From NCBI RefSeq assembly GCF_965205175.1, contig NZ_OZ242038.1, forward strand, positions 124,001-188,000: a DNA stretch of 64,000 nucleotides, given 5' to 3'. Shown piece by piece: positions 59,891 through 64,000 of the stretch. This stretch comes from Poriferisodalis sp965205175. Its GTDB lineage: Bacteria; Actinomycetota; Acidimicrobiia; Acidimicrobiales; Poriferisodalaceae. The notes below the pieces were generated by a model. That model was given only the letters and a program-made list of their open reading frames with translations, searched no databases and was not told where the DNA came from. The position numbers were made by a program, and so were the translations under genes. The first letter of the stretch is position 1. Each line of letters opens with the position of its first letter.

Positions 59891-60530
59891 GCGACAACCC
59901 GCAGGAGACGATCGACAACAAGACACACACAACCTACCACACCACACACGCACGACACCACAACACTCACACCCGACCCCGCCCCACAGCATCCCGGACC
60001 AGACAGCCACCAAGCACCCGCCGGTAGAGCGCGGCCCGACGGGACTACGGTGCCGCCTGCGGATCGGTCAAACGGGCGGCGGCCAGCACCACCCAAGCGG
60101 AAGCAACGCGCCAGATGTGCGTGCCGGATGCCACGGCGAGAAGATGGTGGCGGCGGCGATCCTGCGTCGGTCAGAAGCAGTGCCGGTACTGCGCCTAAGC
60201 GGAGGCATCGTGCGAGCGTTCACGGGGCTCGACCTATCCTTCCAGTGCTTGGCTCCACTACGGCGGCTACAAGCATGGCTCCGCTTCGGCGGCCGGGCTG
60301 CAATACTTGGCCGCCGCGGGCAGCATTCTGGGGCCAGGCGCGGGGCATCGCCCAGCCATGCGCTATCGTGGCGCGTATCGACCTGCAGAAGTGCGGAGTT
60401 GCCAAGCAATGGCTCGGGAGGTGCCACTATTCGACTTGTGGTGCTAGCGTGTTGCAAACTGGCATGAACGGAGGACTAGCGCAAGACCGTATCGAATACA
60501 GACAGTCTTGCCGACCTTGGGCAATCAGCT
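59891..60530. other. Intergenic region
   Basis: About 640 bases between the divergent Calx-beta gene and DUF433 gene. The first 110 are a strongly C/A-biased stretch, probably the 5' region of the Calx-beta gene. The rest contains short frames of no recognisable family. I see no RNA, repeat or operator. Confidence 0.35.
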
Positions 60531-61151
60531 GTGAACGAGGGCATCTATTCGGTTCGGCAAGCCACAAACATCGTTTCCCGAAATCGCAACATTTCTGAAC
60601 GCCACGTGAGACGATGGTTGGTTGTCGTGAGGTCCCCCGAAAAGCACCGCCATGGGTCCGCAACCATCAATTTTCTGGATCTGATCGGATTGGAGATGGC
60701 ATGTCGTTTCCGCAGTGAAGTGGGTGCTTCTCTCCAGCGCGTGCGCAAAGTTCTGGAAGCGATGCACAGACGCTTTTCCGAACTCAAGCACCCGCTCGCC
60801 CAAGAATCGTTTTTCACAGACGGTCAGAGTGTCTGGATTGACTTCGAAGGACACTTGGAAGAAATTGTGGGGGATCAAAGGGGCCAGATTGCGGTCAAGT
60901 CCGCTATTCGCACGTTTGCGGAGGAAATTCAGTTCATCGATGGCCAAGCATCTGTATGGGATATTTCTGAGTGGATCGAGATCAATCCCCGCATCTGCTT
61001 CGGTGAGCCTGTCATTTCCGGCACTCGCATACCTGTCAGCTCGATTGTTGCTTGCCTGGAGATAGACTCCCCTGAAGAAGTAGCCAGAGGCTTCGAGATT
61101 TCGGTAAAGCGGGTTGAGGCTTGTGCCAAGTTTGCGCAACTCCCGACGTGA
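60531..61151 (+). CDS. DUF433 antitoxin-type protein with N-terminal HTH-like domain
   Basis: 206-residue protein from GTG 60531. The last 55 residues are a DUF433 domain (INPRICFGEPVISGTRIPVSSI, then VARGFEISVKRVEAC), the winged-helix fold typical of antitoxins to PIN-like DUF5615 toxins. The first 75 residues (MNEGIYSVRQATNIVSRN...RHVRRW) look like a MerR-like HTH. It is AT-rich relative to the window, suggesting transfer. The toxin expected directly behind it is present only as a fragment, so the antitoxin may be a leftover or have another role. Confidence 0.75.
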   Translation: MNEGIYSVRQATNIVSRNRNISERHVRRWLVVVRSPEKHRHGSATINFLDLIGLEMACRFRSEVGASLQRVRKVLEAMHRRFSELKHPLAQESFFTDGQSVWIDFEGHLEEIVGDQRGQIAVKSAIRTFAEEIQFIDGQASVWDISEWIEINPRICFGEPVISGTRIPVSSIVACLEIDSPEEVARGFEISVKRVEACAKFAQLPT

Positions 61152-61368
61152 TCCTCGATTCTGCTTGGACGCGAATATCTCTCGTCAGGCGGAACACGAA
61201 CTTGTCAACGTCGCATTTGTCAGAGACCGGTATCAGTCTCGCCATTGTTTGCTTGTGTATCGCGATAATGAACATAGCGCTGCTACGGCGATCGCTTCGC
61301 CGTTCATTGACACCTACCGGTCGTCGATTTCGTCAGCAGTCAACACAGGAAGAGCAGGCTTCATGTAG
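61147..61368 (+). pseudogene. Decayed PIN-like (DUF5615-type) toxin
   Basis: Directly after the DUF433 gene. One frame reads RFCLDANISRQAEHEL, which resembles the LLDANIS opening of DUF5615 toxins, but no start codon precedes it in frame. A GTG at 61147 is in another frame: GTG-Ile-Leu then a missing base would link to RFCLDANIS. The remainder is unlike the family and overlaps the end of the AlbA_2 gene. Confidence 0.5.
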
Positions 61369-63005
61369 CGCGCGGATCGTTTCTCGCCCTGCATGTCGAG
61401 TTTGCCTTCGTCACGCAGACGCCTCAAAAGACGGCTGGCTCGTTCGGAATCGACTTGACAGAGTTCCGAGGCCTCGCGTCGAGTGATCGTGCCGTGTTGT
61501 GTCACAAAGGTCAGCACCATCTGTTCCTGCTGGATGCCATCGAAGCCCCGAGTCCGCACGTACTGAGCTGGTTCGCCTAGCCGGTTGTACAGTGCAGCCG
61601 AGAGGTGGTAGCTCCGTCCTCTTGCGGCACCTCGGGCCTCAAGCAAGCCAAGGTCGGCCAGTCGATTGAGAATAGCGCGCGCCTCGTGTTGGTCGACCTG
61701 AAACAGTTCTGCAGCCCGCGCCGTGGAGATGCGCCGCTCAATTCTGACCTCGTGCAACGTCAGCAGATCCTCAAGCGAGAACTGCAAGCCATCGCGGCGG
61801 GCCTGGGCAATGTAGCCCGCCAGTTCCTTGTCGGCAGGACCGGAACGCACCCGTGCCACAACCGAGTTCGGCGTGCTCCTGCTGTAGTCGGGCGCTGGCT
61901 TGCCGAGGGCAAGTTGACTTGCAAAAGCTCGGTTGATGCCACGGCTTGTTCGCTCGACAAGTCCGGCTCGCTTAAATGCGTCAGCCAACGCAGGGTTTCG
62001 AGGGCGGGGCGGCGTAGTCAGGAGGTTCGAGGTCGTAACGCCCTCTGGGAGTCCACCCGGGTTGGAGACGACGAGCGCATCTTGAGTGACCTCGATAATC
62101 GTGGCACCGTTGGCGGTATAATCGCGATGCACGAGGGCGTTCGCAATCAATTCTCTGAGTGTTACATCAGCGAATCGCGGCAATGGCACTCGAAGCAGGC
62201 CGATCTCGATTTCTTCGGTCGGGTTGCGCGCTTGGACCCGGTCGGTGATCTCAATCATGGCCCGGAACAACGGAACCGGCCCGGACTCGCTGGCTCGAAC
62301 CTCCAGTCCACTGAGTTCCTGGAAGCCTGCCTCATAGGCCGGAAGGTGCGCGGCGATTACGTCCGAGGTTCCGAACAGCAAGAGCGCGCCGACTGTCAGC
62401 TGACCATCAGATGTGGTGAGGTTGAGCGCTTTCAGAAGCTCTGTATCAGAGAGGCTCAGCAGGGTCTCGTCGCCGCGAGTTCGCGCTAGCACGCGGAAGC
62501 GCTCGAATTCGGTGGCAGAGAGGTCATCTACGGCAAGCCGGGGCATCACGACACGGGAATAGTCCTGGGCACCAACACTGCCGGAGCGTGCGACAACTTC
62601 GTGCGGACGCATCGGCAGGCACTGTGGCCGACCGTGGACGTCGATTGCCCGGCGAACGTAACGGCCATCGCTGGTAGCGACGACGTTCGCCGCTGCTGGC
62701 ACAACCACCAACAGCAGCTGCGCAAGGTCGACCTCCTCCACCGTGCAGGCCGCGAGTACCGCTGGTTCGGTCTTGCTAGCGATCAGCGCCTCCACGCGCC
62801 GTGGATCGGTCCTCGTGCCGTGGCGCGGTGGAGCCCCCGCTACTGTCCCGTTGTTGCTGACGCCGACGAGGAGCGTTCCGCCGCTACCGTTTGCCAGGCA
62901 TGCCACTGCTTCGACGAGTTCCGAGTCGTTGATCGAACCGTCCTTGAACTCGACCGTGAAGGTCTCGCCCTCGACGAGCAGCGAACGGAGCGCATCCTGG
63001 TCCAC
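61314..63005 (-). CDS. AlbA_2/Schlafen-like ATP-binding regulator
   Basis: 563-residue protein from GTG 63005. The N-terminal AlbA_2 domain (GETFTVEFKDGSINDSELVEAVACLANGSGGTLLVGV) is followed by a HATPase_c_4-like region (TLRELIANALVHRDYTANGATI, LVVSNPGGLPEGV) and two winged-helix segments near residues 405-440 and 505-540. Such proteins act as putative transcriptional regulators or in defence. A longer frame upstream overlaps the SMP-30 gene and is discounted. The GCGCAA/TTGCGC repeats upstream are a plausible self-operator. GC is slightly lower than average. Confidence 0.85.
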   Translation of the reverse strand: MDQDALRSLLVEGETFTVEFKDGSINDSELVEAVACLANGSGGTLLVGVSNNGTVAGAPPRHGTRTDPRRVEALIASKTEPAVLAACTVEEVDLAQLLLVVVPAAANVVATSDGRYVRRAIDVHGRPQCLPMRPHEVVARSGSVGAQDYSRVVMPRLAVDDLSATEFERFRVLARTRGDETLLSLSDTELLKALNLTTSDGQLTVGALLLFGTSDVIAAHLPAYEAGFQELSGLEVRASESGPVPLFRAMIEITDRVQARNPTEEIEIGLLRVPLPRFADVTLRELIANALVHRDYTANGATIIEVTQDALVVSNPGGLPEGVTTSNLLTTPPRPRNPALADAFKRAGLVERTSRGINRAFASQLALGKPAPDYSRSTPNSVVARVRSGPADKELAGYIAQARRDGLQFSLEDLLTLHEVRIERRISTARAAELFQVDQHEARAILNRLADLGLLEARGAARGRSYHLSAALYNRLGEPAQYVRTRGFDGIQQEQMVLTFVTQHGTITRREASELCQVDSERASRLLRRLRDEGKLDMQGEKRSARYMKPALPVLTADEIDDR

Positions 63006-63027
63006 ACTCCGAGTGTACGCAAACGTT

Positions 63028-63061
63028 TTGCGCTTACGTTGGTGATTGCGCAGAAGCGCAA
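63028..63061 (-). promoter_or_regulatory. TTGCGC/GCGCAA repeat cluster upstream of the AlbA_2 gene
   Basis: TTGCGC at 63028-63033 and 63046-63051, and GCGCAA at 63056-63061, the last two forming an inverted repeat with spacer AGAA. They lie 23-56 bases upstream of the GTG at 63005, in the position of an operator. AT-rich flanks suggest a promoter overlap. Confidence 0.5.
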
Positions 63062-63112
63062 AGTTATGCGGTTCGCTCAAAACGCTGACACGCAACTCGC
63101 GTGAGGCGGCAG

Positions 63113-63955
63113 CTACGGGAGGCCGGCGCCGGGCACATCCACTCGGCACCTCTCGATGCGGCCGGGGCGTGACTGATCGGCGGACGGGACGTGTGTGGGG
63201 GCGGTCATCAGGTAGAGCGTGCGGCGATCGTCGTCGCCGAGCATGCACGCATAGCAGTTCATTTCCAGCTCGATCACATCGGTCACCTCGCCGCCGTCCA
63301 CCACGCGGATGCAGCTGGCGTTGACTGGGTCGGCCGCCCAGATGCCGCCGGCTTCGTCCATGCAGATGCCGTCGGGCACCCGCCCGCCGAGGTCGGCGAA
63401 GGTCCGCCGACCGGTGAGCGAGCCGTCGGACTCGATCTCGAAGGCTGTCAGTCGGCTGCCGAAACTCTCGGCCAACACCATGTGCCGCCCGCTGGCATCG
63501 ATCGCTGTGCCGTTGGGGAAATCGAGACCGGCCGGGCCCGGCCGCACCGTACCGTCAAGACCCACGATGGCCAAGGTGGCTTGCGCGAACGTCTCGCCGG
63601 CAGCGTCGTCAAATCCGAAGTTGCCGACGTAGGCCGTGCCGTCGGCAGCCACGACCATGTCGTTGCACGGCCCTGCGGCAATGCCGGACAGGTCGGCGTG
63701 CAGCGTCTCGTTGCCGTCGGCGTCGAGGCGGCGCAGCTGCCGGTCCAGCATCGAGACGAACAGCAGGTCGCCGTCGGGCAGCCAGCCCAAGCCCGACGGC
63801 TGCGTGGGCACCGTGTGCATCAGCTCTTCGGCACCGTCGGTGGTCGCGGCGAAGATGCCGTGACGGAACATGTCGCTGTACCACAGCCGGCCGTCGTGCC
63901 AGCGGGGACCCTCTCCGAAGGCCAGCCCGGTCACTACTACCTCGGTGGTCGTCAT
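63113..63955 (-). CDS. SMP-30/gluconolactonase-type protein
   Basis: 280-residue beta-propeller hydrolase. The opening GLAFGEGPRWHDGRLWYSD (Glu15 metal ligand) and the later PNGTAIDASG (metal Asn) and VPDGICMDEAGGIWAA (metal Asp/Asn region) are the SMP-30 signatures. Family members hydrolyse sugar lactones; the substrate here is unknown. The start is the ATG at 63955. The last 50 bases of the gene are duplicated at 57698-57750. The neighbouring AlbA_2 gene is on the same strand, 108 bases downstream. Confidence 0.9.
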   Translation of the reverse strand: MTTTEVVVTGLAFGEGPRWHDGRLWYSDMFRHGIFAATTDGAEELMHTVPTQPSGLGWLPDGDLLFVSMLDRQLRRLDADGNETLHADLSGIAAGPCNDMVVAADGTAYVGNFGFDDAAGETFAQATLAIVGLDGTVRPGPAGLDFPNGTAIDASGRHMVLAESFGSRLTAFEIESDGSLTGRRTFADLGGRVPDGICMDEAGGIWAADPVNASCIRVVDGGEVTDVIELEMNCYACMLGDDDRRTLYLMTAPTHVPSADQSRPGRIERCRVDVPGAGLP

Positions 63956-64000
63956 GGCGCCGACAGTACTCCTGCGCGCCCGTATCGCTGCGCGCGCCTA

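Noticed and set aside
1..64000. tRNA or rRNA genes
   Set aside because: I saw no cloverleaf-like or rRNA-like segment on either strand; short ones could be missed without a covariance search.

Overview
The window is high-GC DNA with dense, often overlapping genes, many GTG starts and actinobacterial signatures: an MshC-type mycothiol ligase, two IdeR/DtxR iron boxes and a DUF222 remnant. The mix of these with acyl-CoA mutase, SCP2-type thiolase, acyl-CoA dehydrogenases, T-rich RCC1 and Calx-beta exported proteins and a cobalt nitrile hydratase fits an actinobacterium of the Acidimicrobiia type. That placement is inference; there is no rRNA or other phylogenetic marker here.

Layout. 1-4137 (minus): TldD, TldE/PmbA, a PHP phosphoesterase and UppP, the last cut by the window edge. 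4465-7491 (plus): a YbhN-like membrane protein and Dxs. 7569-10452 (minus): a thiolase and an HMG-CoA-synthase-like/OB-fold protein. 10663-12806: a lower-GC type II restriction-modification pair. 12958-19454 (minus): LmbE-like deacetylase, Fic protein, NfuA-like Fe-S protein, a lipoprotein, an IcmA-type acyl-CoA mutase and ThiD. 19535-22862: AcoX-like NAD-kinase-fold protein, 1-Cys peroxiredoxin, PncB. 22943-27394 (minus): an iron/heme or siderophore ABC importer with two IdeR boxes and a heme-oxygenase-like ABM protein. 27495-31689 (plus): DUF2784 protein, then a cobalamin riboswitch driving BtuF-BtuC-BtuD and CobO. 32444-34234: aminotransferase and MT-A70 methylase. 34483-37706: a C13 tract in front of a 1053-residue RCC1-repeat exported protein. 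37737-46892 (minus): acyl-CoA dehydrogenase, P1 peptidase, QmcA/NfeD, MutM, enoyl-CoA hydratase, RecB-like Fe-S nuclease, ParA, MshC. 46919-50911: two paralogous unknown proteins, Nudix and 5'-nucleotidase.

The most interesting region is 51021-55782 (plus). It holds the beta, alpha and accessory genes of a cobalt-type nitrile hydratase, followed by a gene whose in-frame TGA at 53267-53269 creates the U-G-S-C motif of the UGSC selenoprotein family. A conserved-looking partner protein and a translationally coupled acyl-CoA-dehydrogenase-like protein come next. Read conventionally, the selenoprotein would be missed or split into two short frames.

55794-63955 is an accessory region: truncated DUF222, a RES toxin/antitoxin pair, a mosaic of fragments copied from two genes elsewhere in the window, a frameshifted Calx-beta/Fn3-like exported protein, a DUF433 antitoxin with a decayed PIN-like partner, an AlbA_2 (Schlafen-like) regulator with a repeat-rich upstream region, and an SMP-30 lactonase. 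Cobalt is a thread through the window: cobalamin uptake and adenosylation, a B12-dependent mutase and a Co-type nitrile hydratase. No tRNA, rRNA, CRISPR array or intact insertion sequence was seen.
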